This document shows positions 19,891 to 34,125 of a stretch of DNA of 64,000 bases, one piece after another. This DNA is from Magicicada septendecula (Eukaryota > Arthropoda > Insecta > Hemiptera > Cicadidae), in the NCBI GenBank assembly GCA_034769895.1, contig JAWRYS010000714.1, forward strand, positions 1 through 64,000. The letters are read 5' to 3'. Position 1 is the stretch's first letter; the number at the start of each line of letters is the position of its first letter. The translations under genes were made by a program, and so were the position numbers. The notes under the pieces were generated by a model that searched no databases, had not been told where the DNA came from, and worked only from the letters and a program-made list of their open reading frames with translations.

Positions 19891-22165
19891 TGTAGGTAAA
19901 CGGGTACGTACGGTTTAAACCCCACTGTTGGGTTTGTCAATTTGTTAATACAACTATGCCAATATGTTTTGAATTATTTTAATTATGTAAATCTCGGAGA
20001 TATTTGGAGTTGTGGGATGTATTGATATAGTTAATTAATATTAACTTAGCTCTCTAAAACCTATCAGTGTTTGTGTGCCTGCAACTTAAATAATTAATGA
20101 GTTATTTTATATTTCTGTTCAACCCTATTATACCTTGAAGAGAATTCTGTCTAGTTTTGTATGTTTACGCTCTCTCTTTGGTGTCAGATAATTCCGCTAT
20201 AAGCGCTGTAGTATCGGCTCAACGAAACTTATAGGTTATTTCAATGTTTATGTTAACCAATTATTCTATACTTATTCAGTTACTTTTTTATTCCCAGCTC
20301 ATTAAACCATACTCCAAATAACAAGATTTTGACAATATATAAATGTTCTTTATTTGTTTACTTCTCTAACATTGAATAATATATGTTCTAATTAACATAT
20401 GCTTGGGCTATAGATTGTATGAATCGATTGTTGATTATTCTGATCCTTTATTTAAGTTTAGTTGTATAGTGTGTTTTATTTTGTAATTAATTTAATTCAG
20501 GGTGTGAAGGTTCTTGTAACTGTGGGGAAGATTAAAAATACATAGATAAGAATGCAAGATTTACAAATTTGAAGTGTTGTGTAGTTAGTATGATTAATAT
20601 AATAATAATTTACCAGACTAGAACGAAGCAAATCGTGTAGGCGGTTGATTGATAAATTTACTGTTCTGGACAATTATGCCGTACGATTGTCTTTCTTCTG
20701 TTTAATAAAAAGGAATTCTTCTCCTGTCCACTTCGGAATTACAGCTTTCTGGATTGGTTTACAGCCCGATGGATGCTTCTTCTGCAACGACAGGATCCAA
20801 ATACGTTCTTCTCTCGGTTGAAGCAATTAGTGTTGTTCCGTGTTTTTTGAAAGGTTATAAATTCTGGTGTAGTGTATATTATTATTTGTGATACTTTTGA
20901 CTCTTTCTATTTGTTTTAATGTATCGCCAATTCCTTTCGGATATGGGACAGTTCAAGTCCTTCCTTGTATAATCCAGTTATTTATTCTCTATTCTGATTT
21001 CATTCTGTAGTATTATTTGGTTAAACTGTACTGATGATTCATAAATATTGTTATTAGGATTTTGTGTTTTATAATAGTGTCTGATAATTTATAATATTCC
21101 GATTAAATAGATAATACTTGGGTTTTTAATCTCATCACGTTCAATTCATCAAAGCAATTATTGTCAAAATCAACAACTTCTTCTCTTTTTGTCGTCCCTA
21201 GCAACACATGACTTCTTCCTTCTACATGTTTTGAATATAATGTTTATTTCATATATTTTTTGTCTATTCCTTATCAATTTGCTATCCTATCGGAATGTAA
21301 CTTTACCAATAGTTGGTTTATTATTCTCTACACATATTCTGCTGGTTTTTTGATATAAGCCGGTTTTTTTTCCTTTTTTATATTTAATCCACTTTCGATA
21401 TTATATGTTACTAATCGATATAATGGCATTATGGTATTATCATAATTTGTATAAATTTTATAATATATCATTAATTTAATGTTTTTTCTAGCTCTTCAAA
21501 TCATATTCATTAATTATTATTAATTGATGTCCCTAACCTTTATGTTATGAGTGGTTATATAGCGGTTTTGGTTGTTAGGCCTTTTATTGTAAACGGATCT
21601 ACCTGTGTTTATAACTGGTAAACATCTATAGCCCCTTTTACATAAATTCATACATACAATCAAATCTTAACTATTAACATTTACATAGACAATTATTTTT
21701 CTATATCTAATAACAATTTTATCTTGACCTATGGATCACATACAAGAAAATTCAAATCTATGAACATTGATTAGCTGCCTCATACTTCATTCTACAACAG
21801 TTATTGAATAATACAACTTGTTTCATTAACTCAACACATATTTGGTATAACATAACATAAACTTTATCATAATACTTGTTGTCATAAAATAATATCTCTT
21901 AACTCAAAATTCTTATTTGCTATTAGTAAATTATTGTTTCATTTTTTGTCTGCCTTTCACTAAACATATATCATCAACTATTGTCTAACTTACAGGTTCG
22001 GTTATTCTTGTTAATATTACCTTGCATTCTTATTTAACTTTATCTATGATTATAAATGTAATTATTAGATCTTTGTTCTATCATGGGGTTAGATATTGAC
22101 TTGTTTATTATTCGGTGAATCTTGTTTTTATGTAACATGAATGCTAGCATTTCTGTTGCGTTACA
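19891..22165 (-). repeat. Putative LTR 5, first with the full right-block haplotype
   Basis: Has T at 20116 and A at 20260 (sites 4463 and 4607), C at 21326 (site 466) and A at the 794 site. All later LTRs share these. A private G at 20689 replaces T in the less AT-rich stretch. Confidence 0.65.
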
Positions 22166-22169
22166 TATG

Positions 22170-22180
22170 CTCCCCCTCCT
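22170..22180 (-). other. Polypurine-tract-like sequence, unit 5
   Basis: Unchanged, next to LTR 5. Confidence 0.55.
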
Positions 22181-23711
22181 AAAAAAGTTTAGTTTACCTG
22201 AATGAAGTTTAGGTCAAATAAACTTGTCTTTTTCACATGCCTTTTCTTCATTTCATTGTTAATGGTTGACGATGGGATTTTCAATGTAACTTCATTAGAC
22301 TAGTATTAATACTTTTTTTTATTTAATAACATTTCATCATTCTTATTCACATTCTTGATCATTTTTAATTTCTGTAAACATTATTTGTTGATAGTTGGCT
22401 ACAATATTCAATGATACATTAGTTTTACATCTCTTCTACTTATAATTACTATAATCACTGTATTTCTCAATTATTCTTCTGTCAACTCATTTCTTTCTGT
22501 TTTCTTCTTCCTACTCTTTTAGAAACTGAGGTTATTCTTGCAACTATTCTAATATTCCTTAAATATTTAATTTCCCTAACAATCCCTAATACATGCGTTG
22601 GTACAGTTCAGAGAGGCACTGTTTGGCTTCATACTCTGCTGCCCACACCACATCTTAATATAGTACTGCTGGAATTCATCTACAGTCAGCTATAAAATAT
22701 AATAATCTCTTTAATTATTTAATAATAAATATTTGGGAAAGAATTTTTTTTTCTCTTTGTTGCTTTTATATTTCTTCATTACTATCCTTCATATTTTGTG
22801 ATTCCATTTTAGTTCCTTAAACATTCCTTGATATTGAATTTGACAGTTATCATTTGTAATCATTTTTGTTTTCATTTTTGTTGTGATTGTAATGCTAAAT
22901 ATCTTCTTCATTTGTTTTTTCTCTGATCTCAATATTTTCTAAATAGTTGTTGTGTGATGATCATTATATCTGTATTTCTGACTAATTATATTCCTTAGCC
23001 CAACTACTCTTCTTTTTATCGTATTTCATTATTCTGGCTGTTTATTTTTCAATGAATTATGTTCATAAATACTCTTTCTTTCTTGTCTTCTTTAACATTA
23101 CATTGGTTACATTCAATCGTTTACTGAAGTTGTTTCCATCATTTGGCAATGTAGTATGTATTTTAGGTCATATGATTTTTCTCTTTCTTTATTTTGCATA
23201 GGTAGATTTGAGGTAAAAACTTTTATCTTGGGGTTTCATTATTTATCATTCACATTATTTTTTTGTAGACGTTTAGTAATAATTCTCGTTTTCTTCTGTA
23301 ATCTTGGGGTTTGTTATTCATTATTCACACTATTTCTTTATAAACATTTAATAATAATTCTCGCTTTCTTCTGTAATCTTGTTCATAATTATATTTTAAT
23401 TCGGACTTACTTCATTTTGGGTGACCCATTTTTTTTTTCTATTTATTTTATTGTTCAAGAAATTCTCTTTTATTTACAAGTGTTTTTTCTTCAACATCGA
23501 TAATAAGTGGTTCTTATTGTATTTTAGAATTTAGTGGTAGTACTCAACTCAAATTCTTTTTAAATTCCAAATATTTTCTCTTCAAGACTGGTAATAAGTT
23601 GTTCTTATTATTTTTTAGAATTTATTCATTATATTCCCGTTTTCTTTCCAACTGGTTGCCTGGTCAGTTTCCATAACATCAGTCCCATTTTTCTGGTTGA
23701 CTGCTTCTTTT

Positions 23712-24728
23712 CTAACCATGGTCCATTAATTCAACTGCACCCGTTGTCCGGATGACTGCAGTGTTCATACCAATTTTTTCACTTTTTACATATCTCTTGT
23801 GCATGATACAAAGCCAGTACTGTAACTCGGCTGATGCAAAATCTTCATTTAAGTCAGGGTATACAGTTATATTTAGCTCCTTCTGAATTATCAGGTATCG
23901 TATCTCCTCTATTCTAGCATAATCACTGGTATATCCTATCTTTCCATTCCCTTGGATATCTGGACTATTTATCAAATGTTTTACGGGCATCTTCCGTATT
24001 AATGATATAATTGGTTTGGTCATATATTCTTTAACCGTTGATATTTTCATATAATATTTAAATTTATTTAAATTTTTTGTGATTGTTCTATTATGGTTTA
24101 TTTTCATAAATTTTCTTCTATATTCCATACCTTTACAGAACTCTCTTCGTTCATTAATTGGGATGTTAAACGCACTAATTAATCCACCTTTCCTCATCTC
24201 CATTTCTTCTTTGGTATTGACTATTTTCTTTCTCCATATTTTCCTTATCTTCTGGATATTCTCTTCTATGGTCAGATTTATTATAATACCTTCGGAAGTG
24301 CTGTCTAGTGTTTTAGACATATTCTTTAAACACTGCTCCATTTCTTTATTTGTCTCCCCCTCGCATTTATCCACTTCTGGGCTAAGCGTGTTATCGTTTT
24401 CAAACTTCCCTTCGAAAGTTTCCATTATCTCATTATTGAACTGCTCCTTCTTGTCCTCAATCTGCTTTAAACCTGCTTCGTTCATTTTTTCAATTCTTTC
24501 ATCCATTCGCCTTAAGTTTTCTTTGTTCATTTGTAGGATTCCTTCCTTCATTTGTTTTAAACCCTCATTATTCCTATCTAACGTTTCGTGAATTTGGTTT
24601 AATCTTTCGTTCATTTGTTTTGAGGTTTCCTTAATTTCCTCATTTGTTTTATCTAATTTTTCCTCCAGTCTCCTTGAGTTTTCCTTATTTTCCTCATTTG
24701 TTTTCCTCCTGTTTTCTAAAATTCTCAT
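23712..24728 (-). CDS. Frame B, gag-like (unit 5)
   Basis: Intact, consensus translation. Confidence 0.6.
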   Translation of the reverse strand: MRILENRRKTNEENKENSRRLEEKLDKTNEEIKETSKQMNERLNQIHETLDRNNEGLKQMKEGILQMNKENLRRMDERIEKMNEAGLKQIEDKKEQFNNEIMETFEGKFENDNTLSPEVDKCEGETNKEMEQCLKNMSKTLDSTSEGIIINLTIEENIQKIRKIWRKKIVNTKEEMEMRKGGLISAFNIPINERREFCKGMEYRRKFMKINHNRTITKNLNKFKYYMKISTVKEYMTKPIISLIRKMPVKHLINSPDIQGNGKIGYTSDYARIEEIRYLIIQKELNITVYPDLNEDFASAELQYWLCIMHKRYVKSEKIGMNTAVIRTTGAVELMDHG

Positions 24729-25005
24729 TAGTGAGTCTGTTATCTTCCTTAATACTACTCATTAACTCCATTAATTTTTCCCAATTTAGTCCTTCTCTGG
24801 CTCCTGCTTTATCTATTTGGTCCCCTTGGGCAACTTCTTCGATTACTTCCCTTTCCTTGTCTGCCATTATTTCAGTTTCCGTTATTTCGTCTGTCTGTTG
24901 TCCCCTCTCACTATCTGTTATTATTTCTATTTCCTGTTCTTGTTCACCTTCTTCCTTCTCAGTATCTTCTGCCCTCCTCTTTGATCTAAATCTGGTATCA
25001 TACAT
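24694..25005 (-). CDS. Frame A, gag-like N-terminal part (unit 5)
   Basis: Translation identical to unit 1, with the same overlap with B. Confidence 0.55.
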   Translation of the reverse strand: MYDTRFRSKRRAEDTEKEEGEQEQEIEIITDSERGQQTDEITETEIMADKEREVIEEVAQGDQIDKAGAREGLNWEKLMELMSSIKEDNRLTNENFRKQEENK

Positions 25006-25076
25006 TTTTATTCTCCCACAGTTGCCTGCTCTGGTTAAGTAATATTATTATACTTATAATTACTTAACTTAAGCCC

Positions 25077-25094
25077 TACACAAGTTGAGCGCCA
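25077..25094 (-). other. Primer-binding-site-like sequence, unit 5
   Basis: 18-mer unchanged. Confidence 0.6.
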
Positions 25095-25097
25095 ATT

Positions 25098-27372
25098 TGT
25101 AGGTAAACGGGTACGTACGGTTTAAACCCCACTGTTGGGTTTGTCAATTTGTTAATACAACTATGCCAATATGTTTTGAATTATTTTAATTATGTAAATC
25201 TCGGAGATATTTGGAGTTGTGGGATGTATTGATATAGTTAATTAATATTAACTTAGCTCTCTAAAACCTATCAGTGTTTGTGTGCCTGCAACTTAAATAA
25301 TTAATGAGTTATTTTATATTTCTGTTCAACCCTATTATACCTTGAAGAGAATTCTGTCTAGTTTTGTATGTTTACGCTCTCTCTTTGGTGTCAGATAATT
25401 CCGCTATAAGCGCTGTAGTATCGGCTCAACGAAACTTATAGGTTATTTCAATGTTTATGTTAACCAATTATTCTATACTTATTCAGTTATTTTTTTATTC
25501 CCAGCTCATTAAACCATACTCCAAATAACAAGATTTTGACAATATATAAATGTTCTTTATTTGTTTACTTCTCTAACATTGAATAATATATGTTCTAATT
25601 AACATATGCTTGGGCTATAGATTGTATGAATCGATTGTTGATTATTCTGATCCTTTATTTAAGTTTAGTTGTATAGTGTGTTTTATTTTGTAATTAATTT
25701 AATTCAGGGTGTGAAGGTTCTTGTAACTGTGGGGAAGATTAAAAATACATAGATAAGAATGCAAGATTTACAAATTTGAAGTGTTGTGTAGTTAGTATGA
25801 TTAATATAATAATAATTTACCAGACTAGAACGAAGCAAATCGTGTAGGCGGTTGATTGATAAATTTACTGTTCTGGACAATTATGCCGTACGATTTTCTT
25901 TCTTCTGTTTAATAAAAAGGAATTCTTCTCCTGTCCACTTCGGAATTACAGCTTTCTGGATTGGTTTACAGCCCGATGGATGCTTCTTCTGCAACGACAG
26001 GATCCAAATACGTTCTTCTCTCGGTTGAAGCAATTAGTGTTGTTCCGTGTTTTTTGAAAGGTTATAAATTCTGGTGTAGTGTATATTATTATTTGTGATA
26101 CTTTTGACTCTTTCTATTTGTTTTAATGTATCGCCAATTCCTTTCGGATATGGGACAGTTCAAGTCCTTCCTTGTATAATCCAGTTATTTATTCTCTATT
26201 CTGATTTCATTCTGTAGTATTATTTGGTTAAACTGTACTGATGATTCATAAATATTGTTATTAGGATTTTGTGTTTTATAATAGTGTCTGATAATTTATA
26301 ATATTCCGATTAAATAGATAATACTTGGGTTTTTAATCTCATCACGTTCAATTCATCAAAGCAATTATTGTCAAAATCAACAACTTCTTCTCTTTTTGTC
26401 GTCCCTAGCAACACATGACTTCTTCCTTCTACATGTTTTGAATATAATGTTTATTTCATATATTTTTTGTCTATTCCTTATCAATTTGCTATCCTATCGG
26501 AATGTAACTTTACCAATAGTTGGTTTATTATTCTCTACACATATTCTGCTGGTTTTTTGATATAAGCCGGTTTTTTTTCCTTTTTTATATTTAATCCACT
26601 TTCGATATTATATGTTACTAATCGATATAATGGCATTATGGTATTATCATAATTTGTATAAATTTTATAATATATCATTAATTTAATGTTTTTTCTAGCT
26701 CTTCAAATCATATTCATTAATTATTATTAATTGATGTCCCTAACCTTTATGTTATGAGTGGTTATATAGCGGTTTTGGTTGTTAGGCCTTTTATTGTAAA
26801 CGGATCTACCTGTGTTTATAACTGGTAAACATCTATAGCCCCTTTTACATAAATTCATACATACAATCAAATCTTAACTATTAACATTTACATAGACAAT
26901 TATTTTTCTATATCTAATAACAATTTTATCTTGACCTATGGATCACATACAAGAAAATTCAAATCTATGAACATTGATTAGCTGCCTCATACTTCATTCT
27001 ACAACAGTTATTGAATAATACAACTTGTTTCATTAACTCAACACATATTTGGTATAACATAACATAAACTTTATCATAATACTTGTTGTCATAAAATAAT
27101 ATCTCTTAACTCAAAATTCTTATTTGCTATTAGTAAATTATTGTTTCATTTTTTGTCTGCCTTTCACTAAACATATATCATCAACTATTGTCTAACTTAC
27201 AGGTTCGGTTATTCTTGTTAATATTACCTTGCATTCTTATTTAACTTTATCTATGATTATAAATGTAATTATTAGATCTTTGTTCTATCATGGGGTTAGA
27301 TATTGACTTGTTTATTATTCGGTGAATCTTGTTTTTATGTAACATGAATGCTAGCATTTCTGTTGCGTTACA
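25098..27372 (-). repeat. Putative LTR 6, 2275 bp
   Basis: Right-block haplotype. A private T at 25490 (C elsewhere) lengthens a T run. Confidence 0.65.
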
Positions 27373-27376
27373 TATG

Positions 27377-27387
27377 CTCCCCCTCCT
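27377..27387 (-). other. Polypurine-tract-like sequence, unit 6
   Basis: Unchanged, next to LTR 6. Confidence 0.55.
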
Positions 27388-28918
27388 AAAAAAGTTTAGT
27401 TTACCTGAATGAAGTTTAGGTCAAATAAACTTGTCTTTTTCACATGCCTTTTCTTCATTTCATTGTTAATGGTTGACGATGGGATTTTCAATGTAACTTC
27501 ATTAGACTAGTATTAATACTTTTTTTTATTTAATAACATTTCATCATTCTTATTCACATTCTTGATCATTTTTAATTTCTGTAAACATTATTTGTTGATA
27601 GTTGGCTACAATATTCAATGATACATTAGTTTTACATCTCTTCTACTTATAATTACTATAATCACTGTATTTCTCAATTATTCTTCTGTCAACTCATTTC
27701 TTTCTGTTTTCTTCTTCCTACTCTTTTAGAAACTGAGGTTATTCTTGCAACTATTCTAATATTCCTTAAATATTTAATTTCCCTAACAATCCCTAATACA
27801 TGCGTTGGTACAGTTCAGAGAGGCACTGTTTGGCTTCATACTCTGCTGCCCACACCACATCTTAATATAGTACTGCTGGAATTCATCTACAGTCAGCTAT
27901 AAAATATAATAATCTCTTTAATTATTTAATAATAAATATTTGGGAAAGAATTTTTTTTTCTCTTTGTTGCTTTTATATTTCTTCATTACTATCCTTCATA
28001 TTTTGTGATTCCATTTTAGTTCCTTAAACATTCCTTGATATTGAATTTGACAGTTATCATTTGTAATCATTTTTGTTTTCATTTTTGTTGTGATTGTAAT
28101 GCTAAATATCTTCTTCATTTGTTTTTTCTCTGATCTCAATATTTTCTAAATAGTTGTTGTGTGATGATCATTATATCTGTATTTCTGACTAATTATATTC
28201 CTTAGCCCAACTACTCTTCTTTTTATCGTATTTCATTATTCTGGCTGTTTATTTTTCAATGAATTATGTTCATAAATACTCTTTCTTTCTTGTCTTCTTT
28301 AACATTACATTGGTTACATTCAATCGTTTACTGAAGTTGTTTCCATCATTTGGCAATGTAGTATGTATTTTAGGTCATATGATTTTTCTCTTTCTTTATT
28401 TTGCATAGGTAGATTTGAGGTAAAAACTTTTATCTTGGGGTTTCATTATTTATCATTCACATTATTTTTTTGTAGACGTTTAGTAATAATTCTCGTTTTC
28501 TTCTGTAATCTTGGGGTTTGTTATTCATTATTCACACTATTTCTTTATAAACATTTAATAATAATTCTCGCTTTCTTCTGTAATCTTGTTCATAATTATA
28601 TTTTAATTCGGACTTACTTCATTTTGGGTGACCCATTTTTTTTTTCTATTTATTTTATTGTTCAAGAAATTCTCTTTTATTTACAAGTGTTTTTTCTTCA
28701 ACATCGATAATAAGTGGTTCTTATTGTATTTTAGAATTTAGTGGTAGTACTCAACTCAAATTCTTTTTAAATTCCAAATATTTTCTCTTCAAGACTGGTA
28801 ATAAGTTGTTCTTATTATTTTTTAGAATTTATTCATTATATTCCCGTTTTCTTTCCAACTGGTTGCCTGGTCAGTTTCCATAACATCAGTCCCATTTTTC
28901 TGGTTGACTGCTTCTTTT

Positions 28919-29935
28919 CTAACCATGGTCCATTAATTCAACTGCACCCGTTGTCCGGATGACTGCAGTGTTCATACCAATTTTTTCACTTTTTACATAT
29001 CTCTTGTGCATGATACAAAGCCAGTACTGTAACTCGGCTGATGCAAAATCTTCATTTAAGTCAGGGTATACAGTTATATTTAGCTCCTTCTGAATTATCA
29101 GGTATCGTATCTCCTCTATTCTAGCATAATCACTGGTATATCCTATCTTTCCATTCCCTTGGATATCTGGACTATTTATCAAATGTTTTACGGGCATCTT
29201 CCGTATTAATGATATAATTGGTTTGGTCATATATTCTTTAACCGTTGATATTTTCATATAATATTTAAATTTATTTAAATTTTTTGTGATTGTTCTATTA
29301 TGGTTTATTTTCATAAATTTTCTTCTATATTCCATACCTTTACAGAACTCTCTTCGTTCATTAATTGGGATGTTAAACGCACTAATTAATCCACCTTTCC
29401 TCATCTCCATTTCTTCTTTGGTATTGACTATTTTCTTTCTCCATATTTTCCTTATCTTCTGGATATTCTCTTCTATGGTCAGATTTATTATAATACCTTC
29501 GGAAGTGCTGTCTAGTGTTTTAGACATATTCTTTAAACACTGCTCCATTTCTTTATTTGTCTCCCCCTCGCATTTATCCACTTCTGGGCTAAGCGTGTTA
29601 TCGTTTTCAAACTTCCCTTCGAAAGTTTCCATTATCTCATTATTGAACTGCTCCTTCTTGTCCTCAATCTGCTTTAAACCTGCTTCGTTCATTTTTTCAA
29701 TTCTTTCATCCATTCGCCTTAAGTTTTCTTTGTTCATTTGTAGGATTCCTTCCTTCATTTGTTTTAAACCCTCATTATTCCTATCTAACGTTTCGTGAAT
29801 TTGGTTTAATCTTTCGTTCATTTGTTTTGAGGTTTCCTTAATTTCCTCATTTGTTTTATCTAATTTTTCCTCCAGTCTCCTTGAGTTTTCCTTATTTTCC
29901 TCATTTGTTTTCCTCCTGTTTTCTAAAATTCTCAT
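28919..29935 (-). CDS. Frame B, gag-like (unit 6)
   Basis: Intact, consensus translation. Confidence 0.6.
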   Translation of the reverse strand: MRILENRRKTNEENKENSRRLEEKLDKTNEEIKETSKQMNERLNQIHETLDRNNEGLKQMKEGILQMNKENLRRMDERIEKMNEAGLKQIEDKKEQFNNEIMETFEGKFENDNTLSPEVDKCEGETNKEMEQCLKNMSKTLDSTSEGIIINLTIEENIQKIRKIWRKKIVNTKEEMEMRKGGLISAFNIPINERREFCKGMEYRRKFMKINHNRTITKNLNKFKYYMKISTVKEYMTKPIISLIRKMPVKHLINSPDIQGNGKIGYTSDYARIEEIRYLIIQKELNITVYPDLNEDFASAELQYWLCIMHKRYVKSEKIGMNTAVIRTTGAVELMDHG

Positions 29936-30212
29936 TAGTGAGTCTGTTATCTTCCTTAATACTACTCATTAACTCCATTAATTTTTCCCAATTTAGTCCT
30001 TCTCTGGCTCCTGCTTTATCTATTTGGTCCCCTTGGGCAACTTCTTCGATTACTTCCCTTTCCTTGTCTGCCATTATTTCAGTTTCCGTTATTTCGTCTG
30101 TCTGTTGTCCCCTCTCACTATCTGTTATTATTTCTATTTCCTGTTCTTGTTCACCTTCTTCCTTCTCAGTATCTTCTGCCCTCCTCTTTGATCTAAATCT
30201 GGTATCATACAT
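29901..30212 (-). CDS. Frame A, gag-like N-terminal part (unit 6)
   Basis: Translation identical to unit 1. Confidence 0.55.
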   Translation of the reverse strand: MYDTRFRSKRRAEDTEKEEGEQEQEIEIITDSERGQQTDEITETEIMADKEREVIEEVAQGDQIDKAGAREGLNWEKLMELMSSIKEDNRLTNENFRKQEENK

Positions 30213-30283
30213 TTTTATTCTCCCACAGTTGCCTGCTCTGGTTAAGTAATATTATTATACTTATAATTACTTAACTTAAGCCC

Positions 30284-30301
30284 TACACAAGTTGAGCGCC
30301 A
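30284..30301 (-). other. Primer-binding-site-like sequence, unit 6
   Basis: 18-mer unchanged. Confidence 0.6.
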
Positions 30302-30304
30302 ATT

Positions 30305-32579
30305 TGTAGGTAAACGGGTACGTACGGTTTAAACCCCACTGTTGGGTTTGTCAATTTGTTAATACAACTATGCCAATATGTTTTGAATTATTTTAATTAT
30401 GTAAATCTCGGAGATATTTGGAGTTGTGGGATGTATTGATATAGTTAATTAATATTAACTTAGCTCTCTAAAACCTATCAGTGTTTGTGTGCCTGCAACT
30501 TAAATAATTAATGAGTTATTTTATATTTCTGTTCAACCCTATTATACCTTGAAGAGAATTCTGTCTAGTTTTGTATGTTTACGCTCTCTCTTTGGTGTCA
30601 GATAATTCCGCTATAAGCGCTGTAGTATCGGCTCAACGAAACTTATAGGTTATTTCAATGTTTATGTTAACCAATTATTCTATACTTATTCAGTTACTTT
30701 TTTATTCCCAGCTCATTAAACCATACTCCAAATAACAAGATTTTGACAATATATAAATGTTCTTTATTTGTTTACTTCTCTAACATTGAATAATATATGT
30801 TCTAATTAACATATGCTTGGGCTATAGATTGTATGAATCGATTGTTGATTATTCTGATCCTTTATTTAAGTTTAGTTGTATAGTGTGTTTTATTTTGTAA
30901 TTAATTTAATTCAGGGTGTGAAGGTTCTTGTAACTGTGGGGAAGATTAAAAATACATAGATAAGAATGCAAGATTTACAAATTTGAAGTGTTGTGTAGTT
31001 AGTATGATTAATATAATAATAATTTACCAGACTAGAACGAAGCAAATCGTGTAGGCGGTTGATTGATAAATTTACTGTTCTGGACAATTATGCCGTACGA
31101 TTTTCTTTCTTCTGTTTAATAAAAAGGAATTCTTCTCCTGTCCACTTCGGAATTACAGCTTTCTGGATTGGTTTACAGCCCGATGGATGCTTCTTCTGCA
31201 ACGACAGGATCCAAATACGTTCTTCTCTCGGTTGAAGCAATTAGTGTTGTTCCGTGTTTTTTGAAAGGTTATAAATTCTGGTGTAGTGTATATTATTATT
31301 TGTGATACTTTTGACTCTTTCTATTTGTTTTAATGTATCGCCAATTCCTTTCGGATATGGGACAGTTCAAGTCCTTCCTTGTATAATCCAGTTATTTATT
31401 CTCTATTCTGATTTCATTCTGTAGTATTATTTGGTTAAACTGTACTGATGATTCATAAATATTGTTATTAGGATTTTGTGTTTTATAATAGTGTCTGATA
31501 ATTTATAATATTCCGATTAAATAGATAATACTTGGGTTTTTAATCTCATCACGTTCAATTCATCAAAGCAATTATTGTCAAAATCAACAACTTCTTCTCT
31601 TTTTGTCGTCCCTAGCAACACATGACTTCTTCCTTCTACATGTTTTGAATATAATGTTTATTTCATATATTTTTTGTCTATTCCTTATCAATTTGCTATC
31701 CTATCGGAATGTAACTTTACCAATAGTTGGTTTATTATTCTCTACACATATTCTGCTGGTTTTTTGATATAAGCCGGTTTTTTTTCCTTTTTTATATTTA
31801 ATCCACTTTCGATATTATATGTTACTAATCGATATAATGGCATTATGGTATTATCATAATTTGTATAAATTTTATAATATATCATTAATTTAATGTTTTT
31901 TCTAGCTCTTCAAATCATATTCATTAATTATTATTAATTGATGTCCCTAACCTTTATGTTATGAGTGGTTATATAGCGGTTTTGGTTGTTAGGCCTTTTA
32001 TTGTAAACGGATCTACCTGTGTTTATAACTGGTAAACATCTATAGCCCCTTTTACATAAATTCATACATACAATCAAATCTTAACTATTAACATTTACAT
32101 AGACAATTATTTTTCTATATCTAATAACAATTTTATCTTGACCTATGGATCACATACAAGAAAATTCAAATCTATGAACATTGATTAGCTGCCTCATACT
32201 TCATTCTACAACAGTTATTGAATAATACAACTTGTTTCATTAACTCAACACATATTTGGTATAACATAACATAAACTTTATCATAATACTTGTTGTCATA
32301 AAATAATATCTCTTAACTCAAAATTCTTATTTGCTATTAGTAAATTATTGTTTCATTTTTTGTCTGCCTTTCACTAAACATATATCATCAACTATTGTCT
32401 AACTTACAGGTTCGGTTATTCTTGTTAATATTACCTTGCATTCTTATTTAACTTTATCTATGATTATAAATGTAATTATTAGATCTTTGTTCTATCATGG
32501 GGTTAGATATTGACTTGTTTATTATTCGGTGAATCTTGTTTTTATGTAACATGAATGCTAGCATTTCTGTTGCGTTACA
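30305..32579 (-). repeat. Putative LTR 7, 2275 bp
   Basis: Right-block haplotype; no private change noticed. Confidence 0.65.
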
Positions 32580-32583
32580 TATG

Positions 32584-32594
32584 CTCCCCCTCCT
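32584..32594 (-). other. Polypurine-tract-like sequence, unit 7
   Basis: Unchanged, next to LTR 7. Confidence 0.55.
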
Positions 32595-34125
32595 AAAAAA
32601 GTTTAGTTTACCTGAATGAAGTTTAGGTCAAATAAACTTGTCTTTTTCACATGCCTTTTCTTCATTTCATTGTTAATGGTTGACGATGGGATTTTCAATG
32701 TAACTTCATTAGACTAGTATTAATACTTTTTTTTATTTAATAACATTTCATCATTCTTATTCACATTCTTGATCATTTTTAATTTCTGTAAACATTATTT
32801 GTTGATAGTTGGCTACAATATTCAATGATACATTAGTTTTACATCTCTTCTACTTATAATTACTATAATCACTGTATTTCTCAATTATTCTTCTGTCAAC
32901 TCATTTCTTTCTGTTTTCTTCTTCCTACTCTTTTAGAAACTGAGGTTATTCTTGCAACTATTCTAATATTCCTTAAATATTTAATTTCCCTAACAATCCC
33001 TAATACATGCGTTGGTACAGTTCAGAGAGGCACTGTTTGGCTTCATACTCTGCTGCCCACACCACATCTTAATATAGTACTGCTGGAATTCATCTACAGT
33101 CAGCTATAAAATATAATAATCTCTTTAATTATTTAATAATAAATATTTGGGAAAGAATTTTTTTTTCTCTTTGTTGCTTTTATATTTCTTCATTACTATC
33201 CTTCATATTTTGTGATTCCATTTTAGTTCCTTAAACATTCCTTGATATTGAATTTGACAGTTATCATTTGTAATCATTTTTGTTTTCATTTTTGTTGTGA
33301 TTGTAATGCTAAATATCTTCTTCATTTGTTTTTTCTCTGATCTCAATATTTTCTAAATAGTTGTTGTGTGATGATCATTATATCTGTATTTCTGACTAAT
33401 TATATTCCTTAGCCCAACTACTCTTCTTTTTATCGTATTTCATTATTCTGGCTGTTTATTTTTCAATGAATTATGTTCATAAATACTCTTTCTTTCTTGT
33501 CTTCTTTAACATTACATTGGTTACATTCAATCGTTTACTGAAGTTGTTTCCATCATTTGGCAATGTAGTATGTATTTTAGGTCATATGATTTTTCTCTTT
33601 CTTTATTTTGCATAGGTAGATTTGAGGTAAAAACTTTTATCTTGGGGTTTCATTATTTATCATTCACATTATTTTTTTGTAGACGTTTAGTAATAATTCT
33701 CGTTTTCTTCTGTAATCTTGGGGTTTGTTATTCATTATTCACACTATTTCTTTATAAACATTTAATAATAATTCTCGCTTTCTTCTGTAATCTTGTTCAT
33801 AATTATATTTTAATTCGGACTTACTTCATTTTGGGTGACCCATTTTTTTTTTCTATTTATTTTATTGTTCAAGAAATTCTCTTTTATTTACAAGTGTTTT
33901 TTCTTCAACATCGATAATAAGTGGTTCTTATTGTATTTTAGAATTTAGTGGTAGTACTCAACTCAAATTCTTTTTAAATTCCAAATATTTTCTCTTCAAG
34001 ACTGGTAATAAGTTGTTCTTATTATTTTTTAGAATTTATTCATTATATTCCCGTTTTCTTTCCAACTGGTTGTCTGGTCAGTTTCCATAACATCAGTCCC
34101 ATTTTTCTGGTTGACTGCTTCTTTT

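Larger units (their letters stand above)
22166..25097 (-). mobile_element. Internal region, unit 5
   Basis: Lacks the 11-bp insertion, so it returns to the 2932-bp length of unit 1. Tail 23711-22181 has no element-strand frame. Confidence 0.75.
27373..30304 (-). mobile_element. Internal region, unit 6
   Basis: No copy-specific change noticed. Tail 28918-27388 without element-strand frames. Confidence 0.75.
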